Source: CAZSAT01 sp964604675 (GTDB lineage Bacteria > Myxococcota_A > UBA796 > CAJQPC01). Taken from it: a stretch of DNA of 35,928 nt. Made by a program: the position numbers and the translations under genes. Shown in pieces: positions 1 to 7,528 of this stretch (position 1 is the first letter of the stretch; each line of letters begins with the position of its first letter). The stretch lies in contig CAZSAT010000075.1 in NCBI GenBank assembly GCA_964604675.1, positions 1-35,928 on the forward strand, given 5' to 3'. Under the pieces are notes generated by a model. The model saw only the letters and a list, made by a program, of their open reading frames with translations, did not search any database and was not told the origin of the DNA.

Positions 1-223
1 CGTAGGTGCCGTTGCGGCTGTCGAGGTCGCGAATCGCCAGGCCGTTCCCCTCGAAGGTGAGCTCGGCGTGGCTGCCGCTCACGCCCTGGTGGGCGAGCAC
101 GAGATCGGAGGTGAGCGTGCGACCGACCACGAAGGGGAACCGGCTCATGCGCACGCGCACCATGGGCTTGCCCTCTTCGGGGTAGCCCTCCAAGAACCAG
201 ACCTCTCGCGACGGTGACGGCAA
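1..223 (-). CDS. FHA-domain protein, N-terminal part (runs off left edge)
   Basis: The minus-strand frame carries the core of a forkhead-associated phosphothreonine-binding domain: a GR turn after FPFVV, the SDLVL strand, the VSGSHAEL segment with the S-x-x-H signature, and DLDSRNGTY with the Asn-Gly pair. The C-terminal remainder lies outside the window. The frame opens right after the TAG stop of the aldehyde dehydrogenase gene and is in the same frame. I take TTG at 223 as start because WFLEGYPEEGKP upstream of the first ATG (163) looks like normal FHA-protein sequence. No clear Shine-Dalgarno sequence is seen for either start. FHA proteins read out Ser/Thr kinase phosphorylation; a kinase lies nearby at 7525, but any link is inference. 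Confidence 0.7.
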   Translation of the reverse strand, partial: MPSPSREVWFLEGYPEEGKPMVRVRMSRFPFVVGRTLTSDLVLAHQGVSGSHAELTFEGNGLAIRDLDSRNGTY

Positions 224-235
224 CGCTCGCCGATC

Positions 236-1717
236 CTAATAGAAGCGCGAGGTTCGCTTTGCCCCGCCGTGGTTGATGTAGACGGTCTTCGGCTCGCTGT
301 AGAAGCGCCACGCCTCCGGTCCCATCTCTCTCGGACCGACGCCCGTGGCCTTGATGCCGCCAAATGGAAGGTGGCCCTCACCGCCGATCGTCGGGGCGTT
401 GACCTGGGTCATGCCGGTGTCGAGGTGCTGCACGAACCAGAACGCACGGGACAGGTCGCTCGTGAAGACGCTGGAGGTGAGCCCGAAGTCCACGCCGTTC
501 GCCGCTGCGAGGGCCTCGTCGTCGTCCTGGACCCGAATCACCGAGAGCACCGGACCGAAGATCTCCTCGGTGGCGATTCGCGCGCCGGACGCGACGCGGT
601 CGAAGACGGTGGGGCAGGGGAAGAAGCCCTGGTCGAGCCCGCCGTCGAGCAGGCGCCCGGTGCCCGCGCGGAGCTCTGCTTCGTCGCGGCCGATGTCCAT
701 GTACCGAAGGACCTGCGCGAGCTGCCGGTCGGACACCGACGGTCCCATGGTCGTGGCGTCGTCCAGGGGGTGGCCCGCCACGACGGCGCGCGCCGCCGCG
801 ACCACCTGCTCCACGAACGCGTCGGCGACCCGCTCGTGCACGATGGCGCGGCTGGTGGCCGTGCAGCGCTGACCGGTCGAGCCGAAGGCGCCCAGCGCGG
901 TGGCCGCGGCGGCCTTCTGCACGTCACCGTCGTCCAGCACCACGATGGGGTTCTTGCCGCCCAGCTCGCACTGCACCGCCTTGTGGTGCTCGCCGCAGGC
1001 CTTCTCGATGATGCGACCGACCTCGGTCGAGCCGGTGAAGCTGATGGCGTGCACGTCGGGCGACTCGAGCAGCGCCCGGGCCGGTGGCACGTCGCCATGC
1101 ACCACGTTCACCACACCGTCCGGCACGTCCGCGTCGCGGCACAGCTCCGCGATGAGGTGCGCGGTCCACGGGGTCTCCGGGGCGGGCTTGAGCACCACGG
1201 TGTTGCCCGCGATGAGCGCGGGCGCCAGCTTCCAGAAGGGGATGCAGACCGGGAAGTTCCACGGGGTGATCAGCCCCACCACGCCGTGGGGACGGTGGAA
1301 GGTGTAGGCGAAGGTGCCCGCCAGCTCGCTCGGCGCGGTGATGCCGGTCATGCGCCGAGCGTCGCCAGCGGCGAAGCGGAGGTACTTCAGGGTCTTCTGG
1401 ACCTCGCCGTAGGCCTCCGGGTAGATCTTGCCTTCCTCGAGCGACAGGGCTCGGGCGAAGGTCTCGGCACGCGCGGCGAGCAGGTCGGCCATGGCGGAGA
1501 CCAGGTCGCCGCGCACCGGCGCCGGCGTGTCGCGCCAGGAGGGGAAGGCCGCCTTCGCAGCGGCGATGGCGGCGTGCGCATCGTCGGCGGTGGAGAGGGG
1601 GTAGCTGCCCAGGAGCTCGCCGTCGGCGGGGCAACGGTTCTCGCCCTCTTCGGTGGCCGGGGTGAAGCGCCCGCCCACGAAGTTCTGGCAGGCGACCGGT
1701 TCTGTGACGTGGCCCAT
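236..1717 (-). CDS. NAD(P)-dependent aldehyde dehydrogenase
   Basis: This 493-residue protein is a full-length member of the aldehyde dehydrogenase superfamily, which oxidises an aldehyde to an acid with NAD(P). Visible family marks are PWNF (152-155) with the oxyanion Asn, the Rossmann segment FTGSTEVG (227-234), the general base Glu251 in ELGGKNP, and the nucleophile Cys285 in GQRC. EEIFGPV is present near the C-terminus. The ATG at 1717 has a GGAG seven bases upstream. It starts 4 bp after the PreA-like gene, so the two are surely cotranscribed. With a pyrimidine reductase as partner, a malonate-semialdehyde-type substrate is plausible. The sequence alone does not fix the substrate, and succinate or ketoglutarate semialdehyde are alternatives. 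Confidence 0.93.
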   Translation of the reverse strand: MGHVTEPVACQNFVGGRFTPATEEGENRCPADGELLGSYPLSTADDAHAAIAAAKAAFPSWRDTPAPVRGDLVSAMADLLAARAETFARALSLEEGKIYPEAYGEVQKTLKYLRFAAGDARRMTGITAPSELAGTFAYTFHRPHGVVGLITPWNFPVCIPFWKLAPALIAGNTVVLKPAPETPWTAHLIAELCRDADVPDGVVNVVHGDVPPARALLESPDVHAISFTGSTEVGRIIEKACGEHHKAVQCELGGKNPIVVLDDGDVQKAAAATALGAFGSTGQRCTATSRAIVHERVADAFVEQVVAAARAVVAGHPLDDATTMGPSVSDRQLAQVLRYMDIGRDEAELRAGTGRLLDGGLDQGFFPCPTVFDRVASGARIATEEIFGPVLSVIRVQDDDEALAAANGVDFGLTSSVFTSDLSRAFWFVQHLDTGMTQVNAPTIGGEGHLPFGGIKATGVGPREMGPEAWRFYSEPKTVYINHGGAKRTSRFY

Positions 1718-1721
1718 GTGG

Positions 1722-2828
1722 CTACTCCGACGACAAGGTGCCGACCTCGTCCTGGAAGCGACCCTTGCCCCACTCGGTGTCGGCGTTGATGGCGCTCTTG
1801 GCGGCCGCGCGCGCGGCCTTCTTCGCCGCCTGCAGCTCCACCAGGTGATGGTGCGTGGTGAAGTGAGGCAGGCAGTGACCGACGGCGTCCTGCAGGCTGT
1901 CGAAGCCGTGCTTCTCGAGCAGGGCTTCCAGGCCGTCGATCATCTCGGTCACCATCTCGAAGCCCTGGAGCATCGGTCCGGTGCACGACTGCACGGTCTG
2001 TGCCCCCATGAGCACGTGCTCGAAGGCGCTCCAGCTGTCGGTCACCCCGCCGATGCCGCTGATGGGCGTGCCGGGGCAGGCCAGGGCGAGCTCCTTCACC
2101 ATGCGCAGCGCGATGGGGCGCACGGCGGTGTAGCTGTAGCCGCCAGGGGTGCTGTGGCCCTCGACGGTGGGCATGGGCTTGAGCGTGCGCTGGTTGACGC
2201 CGATCACCCCGAGGATGGTGTTGATGGCGCTCAGGCCCTGCGCCCCTCCGGCCACCGCAGCGCGGCCCGGGACCGTGATGTCGGTGATGTTGGGCGTCAT
2301 CTTCGCCCACACCGGCACGTCGACGGCGTTCACGACCCACCGGGTGACGGCCTCGACGCGCTCTGGATCCTGACCCATCGCGGCGCCCATGCCACGCTCG
2401 GGGTGCCCGTGCGGACAGCTGAAGTTCAGCTCCAGGGCGTCGCAGCCGGCCTCGACGCAGCGGGCGGAGACCTCTTCCCACCGCCCCTGGTCGAAGCTCT
2501 CCATGACCGATCCGATCAGCACCCGGTCGGGGAAGGCATCCTTCACGCGCTTGAAGTCGTCTTCCCACTCGTCGAGACCGCGGTCGCTGATGAGCTCGAT
2601 GTTCTCGAAGCCGATCACGCCACCGTGCGCCTTGATCTTGCCGTAGCGGGGTTGGACGTTGGTGACGGGCGTCGAGGACAGCGCCACGGTCTTGGCGACG
2701 CTGCCGCCCCAGCCGGCCTCGAAGGACTTGATGATGATCCGCGCGTTGGTGGACGGCGGGCCGGATCCGATGACGAAGGGGTTGACGAAGGACAGGCCTC
2801 CGACCTCGATGGCGAGCTTGCCGGACAC
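1722..2828 (-). CDS. preA: Dihydropyrimidine dehydrogenase catalytic subunit (PreA-like)
   Basis: This is the FMN barrel of dihydropyrimidine dehydrogenase, which reduces uracil or thymine to the 5,6-dihydro form. Family marks are NFSCPHG (residues 135-141) with catalytic-type Cys138, GMGAAMGQDPE, KMTPNITDI, the glycine-rich NTILGVIGV stretch and TAVRPIALR. I chose GTG at 2828 because GAGG lies five bases upstream; GTG at 2834 is the alternative. The protein is about 368 residues and ends in a Lys/Ala-rich tail. It has no CxxCxxC-type ferredoxin clusters, which PreA of Escherichia coli carries at its C-terminus. No PreT subunit is present in the window. It shares the divergent 97-bp region with the NCS2 permease gene and leads the operon into the aldehyde dehydrogenase. 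Confidence 0.87.
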   Translation of the reverse strand: MSGKLAIEVGGLSFVNPFVIGSGPPSTNARIIIKSFEAGWGGSVAKTVALSSTPVTNVQPRYGKIKAHGGVIGFENIELISDRGLDEWEDDFKRVKDAFPDRVLIGSVMESFDQGRWEEVSARCVEAGCDALELNFSCPHGHPERGMGAAMGQDPERVEAVTRWVVNAVDVPVWAKMTPNITDITVPGRAAVAGGAQGLSAINTILGVIGVNQRTLKPMPTVEGHSTPGGYSYTAVRPIALRMVKELALACPGTPISGIGGVTDSWSAFEHVLMGAQTVQSCTGPMLQGFEMVTEMIDGLEALLEKHGFDSLQDAVGHCLPHFTTHHHLVELQAAKKAARAAAKSAINADTEWGKGRFQDEVGTLSSE

Positions 2829-2925
2829 GGGCACCTCGGGCAGGTGTGGGCGCGGATCGTATCACCGGGAGGCTCTTCACCACCGTGCGGTACCCTCGGC
2901 GACGGCCCTGCGTCCGGAGACCACC

Positions 2926-4329
2926 ATGGCGAACGACCCAAAGCACGGGTTGATCTACGGCATCGACGACCACCCCCCGCTCGGCGAGACCGCGGTGCTG
3001 GGGCTCCAGCACTACCTGACGATGTTCGGGTCGACCGTTGCGATCCCGCTCATCCTGTCGGAGCCGCTCGGCCTCTCGGATCCAGCCGAGCTGGGCAAGC
3101 TCATCGCCACGATGTTCTTCGTGAGCGGCATCGCCACGATGCTCCAGGTCACCTGGGGCAACCGGCTGCCGATCGTGCAGGGAGGCACCTTCTCGTTCCT
3201 CGCCCCCACCTTCGCGATCTGCGGCATGGCGGGCATGGCGGAGGCGGGCTTCGAGGTGCGCATGCAGCACGTTCAGGGAGCCATCCTCCTCGGCGCGCTC
3301 GCGGAGATCGCGATCGGCGCCACCGGCTTGGTGGGTCGTCTGCTGCGCTTCGTCGGCCCGATCACCATCGCGCCGACCATCGCGCTCATCGGCCTGGCGC
3401 TCTTCAAGTTCGGCGCCCCCACGGCGGGCCAGGACTGGTGGATGGGCGGGCTCACCATCGTGCTGATCATCGCGTTCTCGCAGTACCTGCGAACCACCGC
3501 CAGGGCCTTCGAGCTCTACCCGATCCTGCTCGCCATCGTCATCGCCTGGTTGGTGGCCATCGCCTGCACCCTGGCGGGCATCTTCCCGGAGGGCCACCCC
3601 AGCTACACGAGCTTCGAGAACCTCAAGGCGGCGCCGTGGGTCCGGGTGCCCACCCCGTTCCAGTGGGGCATGCCGCAGTTCGGGTTGGCCGCCGCCGTCG
3701 GCATGTTCGCCGGCTACCTGGCGTCGGTCGTCGAGTCGGTGGGGGACTACTACGCCTGCGCACGTCTCTCGGGCGCGCCCGTGCCCGACAAGAAGACCAT
3801 CGACCGCGGCATCACCTTCGAGGGCATCGGCTGCCTGGTCGCCGGTGTCTTCGGCACCGGCAACGGCACCACCAGCTACTCCGAGAACATCGGCGCGATC
3901 GGGCTCACCCGTGTGGGCTCGCGGCGCGTGGTGCAGGCTGGCGCGCTCTTGATGATCGGTCTCGGCGTGGTGGCCAAGTTCGGGGCCTTGTTCACCACCA
4001 TCCCGTCGCCCATCGTGGGCGGCATGTACTGCGCGATGTTCGGCATGATCGCGAGCGTCGGGCTCTCGAACCTGCAGTTCGTCGACCTGAACTCCGGTCG
4101 CAACCTCTTCATCCTCGGCTTCGCCTTCTTCATGGGCCTGTCGATGCCCGAGTACTTCAACGCCAACCCCTTGGACCTGGGCGAGAGCCTCGTGTGGTTG
4201 TCCGACATCCTCAACACGCTGGGCAAGTCCGGCATGGCGGTCGGGGCCCTGCTCGCCATGGTGCTCGACAACACCGTGCCCGGCACCGACGAGGAACGGG
4301 GGCTCGTGGCCTGGGGCCAGGGGGGCTAG
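2926..4329 (+). CDS. NCS2-family nucleobase permease (uracil/xanthine type)
   Basis: This 467-residue polytopic inner-membrane protein has about 12-14 hydrophobic helices. It carries the NCS2 signature ENIGAIGLTR-x-x-SR around residues 320-333. The N-terminus, with GLQHYLTMFGSTVAIPLIL, is typical of the UraA/PbuX/XanP family, whose members import a nucleobase with a proton or sodium ion. The frame is open upstream to 2659, but ATG 2926 has GGAGA five bases before it and begins at the usual distance from the first helix. The stop is 1 bp before the next gene, so both are one operon. The adjacent pyrimidine reductase and cytosine deaminase favour uracil or cytosine as substrate. Purines cannot be excluded from sequence. 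Confidence 0.92.
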   Translation: MANDPKHGLIYGIDDHPPLGETAVLGLQHYLTMFGSTVAIPLILSEPLGLSDPAELGKLIATMFFVSGIATMLQVTWGNRLPIVQGGTFSFLAPTFAICGMAGMAEAGFEVRMQHVQGAILLGALAEIAIGATGLVGRLLRFVGPITIAPTIALIGLALFKFGAPTAGQDWWMGGLTIVLIIAFSQYLRTTARAFELYPILLAIVIAWLVAIACTLAGIFPEGHPSYTSFENLKAAPWVRVPTPFQWGMPQFGLAAAVGMFAGYLASVVESVGDYYACARLSGAPVPDKKTIDRGITFEGIGCLVAGVFGTGNGTTSYSENIGAIGLTRVGSRRVVQAGALLMIGLGVVAKFGALFTTIPSPIVGGMYCAMFGMIASVGLSNLQFVDLNSGRNLFILGFAFFMGLSMPEYFNANPLDLGESLVWLSDILNTLGKSGMAVGALLAMVLDNTVPGTDEERGLVAWGQGG

Positions 4330-4330
4330 G

Positions 4331-5794
4331 GTGGAGCTCGCCAAGCTCCTGGGCGTAGCGGCCTACCTCGCGGTGCTGGTCGGCATCGGCGTCGTCGCCA
4401 GCCGGCGCATGAAGGACCTGAGCGACTACTTCGTCGCCGGCAAGAAGCTGTCGTTCTTCTCGGTCGCCTTCTCGGCCCGCGCCACGGGGGAGAGTGCGTG
4501 GCTGCTCCTCGGGCTCACGGGCATGGGCGCCGCGGTCGGCATCAAGGCCTTCTGGGTGGTCTTGGGCGAGCTGATCGGGGTGGCCGGGGCCTGGATCCTG
4601 ATGGCCCGGCCCTTCAAGCAGGCCACCGACCTCTCCAACGCGATCACGGTGCCCGACTACCTCGAGGCGCGCTTCGACGACACGAGCCACCGGCTGCGGC
4701 TCGTGGCGGCGTTCGCCCTCACGGTCTTCGTCACCATCTACGTGTCTGCCCAGATCGACGCCACGGGCAAGGCCTTCGAGAGCTTCCTGGGCTGGGACTA
4801 CTTCGTGGGTGCCATCGTGGGCTTCACCGTGGTGCTGGCCTACATCACCACCGGTGGCTTCCTCGCAGTGGCATGGAGCGACGTGTTCCAGGGCGCCCTG
4901 ATGGTGGTGGGCCTCGTGGTGCTACCCGTCGCCGGCTTCTGGGCTGCTGGCGGTCCCGGCCCGGTGTTCGCAGGGCTCGAGGCCATCGATCCAGCCTTGA
5001 TGAGCTGGACGGGGGGGGCGGGGATCACCGCCGTCAGCGTCGCCGAGATCCTGGGGCTGGCGCTGATCGGGCTGGGATTCTTGGGGTCGCCCCAGATCTT
5101 CGTGCGCTTCATCGCGCTGCGCGACGTGTCCGAGATCCGCCAGGGCACCTGGGTGGCCATCGCCTGGACGCTGCTGGCCGACTCGGGCGCCGTCCTGGTC
5201 GGGCTCGCCGGCCGGCACCTGATCGGCGTCAGCGGCGAAGAGGTCCTCCCGGCTCTGGTCGAGCACCTCTTCCCAGCCGTCCTGGTCGGGCTCTACATCG
5301 CCATCGTGCTCTCGGCGATCATGAGCACGGTCGACTCCTTGTTGGTGCTCGCGGGATCCGCCGCGGTGCGCGACTACTACCAGCAGGTCCGGAACCCCGA
5401 CATCCCCGATGCCGACCTCGTGGGCCTCTCCCGCAAGGTCACCTTCGGTCTGGCCGTCGCGGCACTCGGCATCGCCATGGCGGTGGCCGTGGCCACCCCG
5501 GACCGAACCATCTTCTGGTTCGTCATCTTCGGCTGGTCGGGCATCGCGGCCACCTTCTGCCCGGTGATGATCCTGTCGCTCGCCTGGCCGGGCATGCAGC
5601 GGGACGGAGCGATGGCGAGCATGATCGCGGGCTTCTTGTCGGTGCCCTTCTTCAAGTTCGTCGCGCCCGGCCTCCCGATGGTGGGCGACGTGCTGGCGGC
5701 GATGGGTGAGCTGCCGCCGTCGTTCGCCGTGGCCTTCGTCGCCGGGATCGTGGGCTCGATGTGGAGCGGAGGTGCCCGTGCAAGCGTGGCTTGA
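4331..5794 (+). CDS. Sodium/solute symporter family protein (PutP-like)
   Basis: This 487-residue membrane protein has about 13 hydrophobic segments. It shows the SSS-family pattern SDYFVAGKKLSFFSVAFSARATGESAWLLLG near the N-terminus, the AITVPDYLEARF loop, and IVLSAIMSTVDSLLVLAGSA in the second half. The family imports small solutes such as proline, pantothenate or nucleobase derivatives with sodium. GTG at 4331 follows the permease stop by 1 bp, with a G-rich AGGGGGG stretch upstream. It overlaps the cytosine deaminase gene by 17 bp. The operon context suggests a nitrogenous solute linked to pyrimidine use, but the substrate is not readable from sequence. Confidence 0.92.
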   Translation: MELAKLLGVAAYLAVLVGIGVVASRRMKDLSDYFVAGKKLSFFSVAFSARATGESAWLLLGLTGMGAAVGIKAFWVVLGELIGVAGAWILMARPFKQATDLSNAITVPDYLEARFDDTSHRLRLVAAFALTVFVTIYVSAQIDATGKAFESFLGWDYFVGAIVGFTVVLAYITTGGFLAVAWSDVFQGALMVVGLVVLPVAGFWAAGGPGPVFAGLEAIDPALMSWTGGAGITAVSVAEILGLALIGLGFLGSPQIFVRFIALRDVSEIRQGTWVAIAWTLLADSGAVLVGLAGRHLIGVSGEEVLPALVEHLFPAVLVGLYIAIVLSAIMSTVDSLLVLAGSAAVRDYYQQVRNPDIPDADLVGLSRKVTFGLAVAALGIAMAVAVATPDRTIFWFVIFGWSGIAATFCPVMILSLAWPGMQRDGAMASMIAGFLSVPFFKFVAPGLPMVGDVLAAMGELPPSFAVAFVAGIVGSMWSGGARASVA

Positions 5795-6212
5795 TGCGGC
5801 CTACGATCAGGCGCTCGCCGGCTACCGGGAGGGTGGGCTGCCCATCGGCTCGGTGCTGGTCGACTCCTCGGGCGCGATCGTCGCACGCGGGCACAACCTG
5901 CGCGTGCAGACCGGCGACCCGACCGCCCATGCCGAGGTGGTCTGCATCCGCAACGCCGGTCGTCGCCGAGACTGGCCCGCGCTCACCCTGGTGAGCACGC
6001 TGTCGCCCTGCATCATGTGCACGGGAACGTCGCTGCTCTACCGGATCCCACGGGTCATCGTGGGTGAACACGAGAACTTCCTCGGCGCGGAGGCGCTCTT
6101 CCGGCAACGGGGTGTCGACCTCGAGGTGTTGCACGATCCGAAGTGCATCGCCCTGATGAAGCGCTTCGTCGAGGAGCGCCCGGATCTGTGGAACGAAGAC
6201 ATCGGGTTGTAG
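5778..6212 (+). CDS. Cytosine deaminase, FCY1 (fungal) type
   Basis: This 144-residue protein belongs to the zinc-dependent CDA/deaminase fold. It carries HAE at 51-53 (zinc His51, proton shuttle Glu53) and SPC-x-x-C with Cys78 and Cys81. Beyond the generic motif it follows yeast cytosine deaminase closely: GYREGGLPIGSVLV, GHNLR with the Asn, TLSPCIMCTG, a VGEHENF segment, and a C-terminal FVEERPDLWNEDIG with the Asp that contacts the base in the yeast enzyme. It is therefore likely to convert cytosine to uracil, feeding the PreA-like reductase. GTG at 5778 has GGAGG five bases upstream; GTG 5772 is an alternative. It overlaps the end of the symporter gene. Guanine deaminase or tRNA adenosine deaminase fit less well. 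Confidence 0.86.
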   Translation: MQAWLDAAYDQALAGYREGGLPIGSVLVDSSGAIVARGHNLRVQTGDPTAHAEVVCIRNAGRRRDWPALTLVSTLSPCIMCTGTSLLYRIPRVIVGEHENFLGAEALFRQRGVDLEVLHDPKCIALMKRFVEERPDLWNEDIGL

Positions 6213-6237
6213 GGCGCCTGGCGCGGTAGAGGGGCAC

Positions 6238-7209
6238 ATGTTCCTCCTGCTTGCCTGCACCGGAGACCCGGTCGTCGACGACACCGACGGTGCCCCGATC
6301 TGCGACGTCGAGCCCGAAGGCCAGGTGAGCTTCCCGGAGGACGAATCCCGTCATCCCGGCGAGCAGGTCGAGTGGTACTACTGGACCGGGCACCTGCAGG
6401 ACGCCGCCGGGCGTTGGTTCGGCTTCGAGCAGGTCTACTTCTTCTTCGACTTCGGCAGCTACCAGTCGTCGAGCGCCCACCGTGCGCTGACCGACGTGCA
6501 CGCGCAGACCTTCGACTTCGACTTGGCCTACGTGCACGAGCTGCCCGAGGAGACCGACGAACCCGGCTTCTCCTTCGATGTCGAGGGGCAGCTCGCGAGC
6601 GGGCTGGCCGGGCAGGAGAGCCTGGTGGGCAGCGTGGGCGAGGCGTCGTGGGACCTCACGCTCGCGTCGACGAAGGCGCCCGTGCTGCAGCACGGGGACG
6701 GCTACCATGACTACGACGTGGGCGGCTTCACCTGGTACTACAGCAGGGAACGGATGGACCTCGGCGGCACCCTCACCCTCGACGGCGAGGCGCTGGAGGT
6801 GAGCGGCCAGGCGTGGTTCGATCACCAGTGGGGCGAGCTCACGAGCGCGTCGGAGGCCGGCTGGGACTGGTTCGCCATCCAGCTCGACGACGACCGGGAG
6901 ATCATGCTCTTCCTGGTGACGGGCTCCGACGAGCTGGTCGGCGGGTCCATCACCGATGCAGGCTGCCACACCACCGAGGTGAAGGAGGTCACCGTCACGC
7001 CGCTGACCACCTGGAAGAGCCCGCACACGGGCTGCAGCTACCCCACCAGCTGGTCGGTGAAGGTGGGTGAGCTCGAGCTGCAGCTCGACACGGTGCTCGA
7101 CGACCAGGAGCTCCACAACGACTACAAGACGTACTGGGAGGGGGCGATGACCGTGTCGGGGGACGTCGGAGGGCGCGCGTACGTCGAGCTGGCCGGGCGC
7201 TGTGGGTGA
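6238..7209 (+). CDS. Lipoprotein with CrtC/AttH-like double lipocalin domain
   Basis: The 323-residue product begins MFLLLAC, a very short lipoprotein signal with Cys7 as the likely lipidation site, followed by an acidic linker. The body matches the AttH / carotenoid 1,2-hydratase N-domain fold. WYYWTGHLQD and GRWFGFEQVYFFF form the opening strands, a GGFTWYYSRERMDLGGTL segment follows, and the hallmark FDHQWGEL closes the first half. Family members are secreted or membrane-facing and bind or hydrate hydrophobic ligands; no specific ligand is shown here. There is no clear Shine-Dalgarno sequence, but TAGAGG lies 5 bp before the ATG, so the transcript may be leaderless. The end overlaps the next gene by 8 bp. 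Confidence 0.85.
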   Translation: MFLLLACTGDPVVDDTDGAPICDVEPEGQVSFPEDESRHPGEQVEWYYWTGHLQDAAGRWFGFEQVYFFFDFGSYQSSSAHRALTDVHAQTFDFDLAYVHELPEETDEPGFSFDVEGQLASGLAGQESLVGSVGEASWDLTLASTKAPVLQHGDGYHDYDVGGFTWYYSRERMDLGGTLTLDGEALEVSGQAWFDHQWGELTSASEAGWDWFAIQLDDDREIMLFLVTGSDELVGGSITDAGCHTTEVKEVTVTPLTTWKSPHTGCSYPTSWSVKVGELELQLDTVLDDQELHNDYKTYWEGAMTVSGDVGGRAYVELAGRCG

Positions 7210-7528
7210 TCCGTCCCAGGCGCTCGTGGCCGCCGTTCACGAAGCGCTCCGGCCCCGCGGTCTGCGGGAGCGTGTGCGCTTGCGCTGGTTGGGGGGCTTC
7301 ACCGCGCCGCAGCTCCTGGCGCGCCTGCCGGACGCGCTCCACGATCAGCTGCTGGAGGGCGAGGAGAACCTCACCCTCGCGGAGCGCCGCGCGGTGCACG
7401 CCGTGACCTTCGCCCTGGACGTGCTGGTGCAGCGCGGCCAGGTCGGCAGGCACCGCGCCTCGCTGAACAAGGAGATCCGGGGCCAGGGGCTCCGGGGCTT
7501 CAAGGTCGACGTGTACAGGCTCACGTGA
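7202..7528 (+). CDS. Small hypothetical protein coupled to the kinase gene
   Basis: I do not recognise this 108-residue protein. It is rich in Arg and Leu and predicted mostly helical, with a basic RGQVGRHRASLNKEIRGQGLRGF segment near the end that could contact nucleic acid. It starts at GTG 7202 inside the end of the lipoprotein gene. Its TGA stop shares a GTGA overlap with the start of the Ser/Thr kinase. This tight coupling suggests the two products are made together, perhaps as substrate or adaptor of the kinase, but that is inference. Confidence 0.6.
   Translation: MGDPSQALVAAVHEALRPRGLRERVRLRWLGGFTAPQLLARLPDALHDQLLEGEENLTLAERRAVHAVTFALDVLVQRGQVGRHRASLNKEIRGQGLRGFKVDVYRLT

Noticed and set aside
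1387..4358. Very long open frames opposite the aldehyde dehydrogenase, PreA and permease genes
   Set aside because: They are Arg/Ala/Gly-rich antisense or out-of-frame translations expected at this GC content, and the overlapping genes have clear family motifs.
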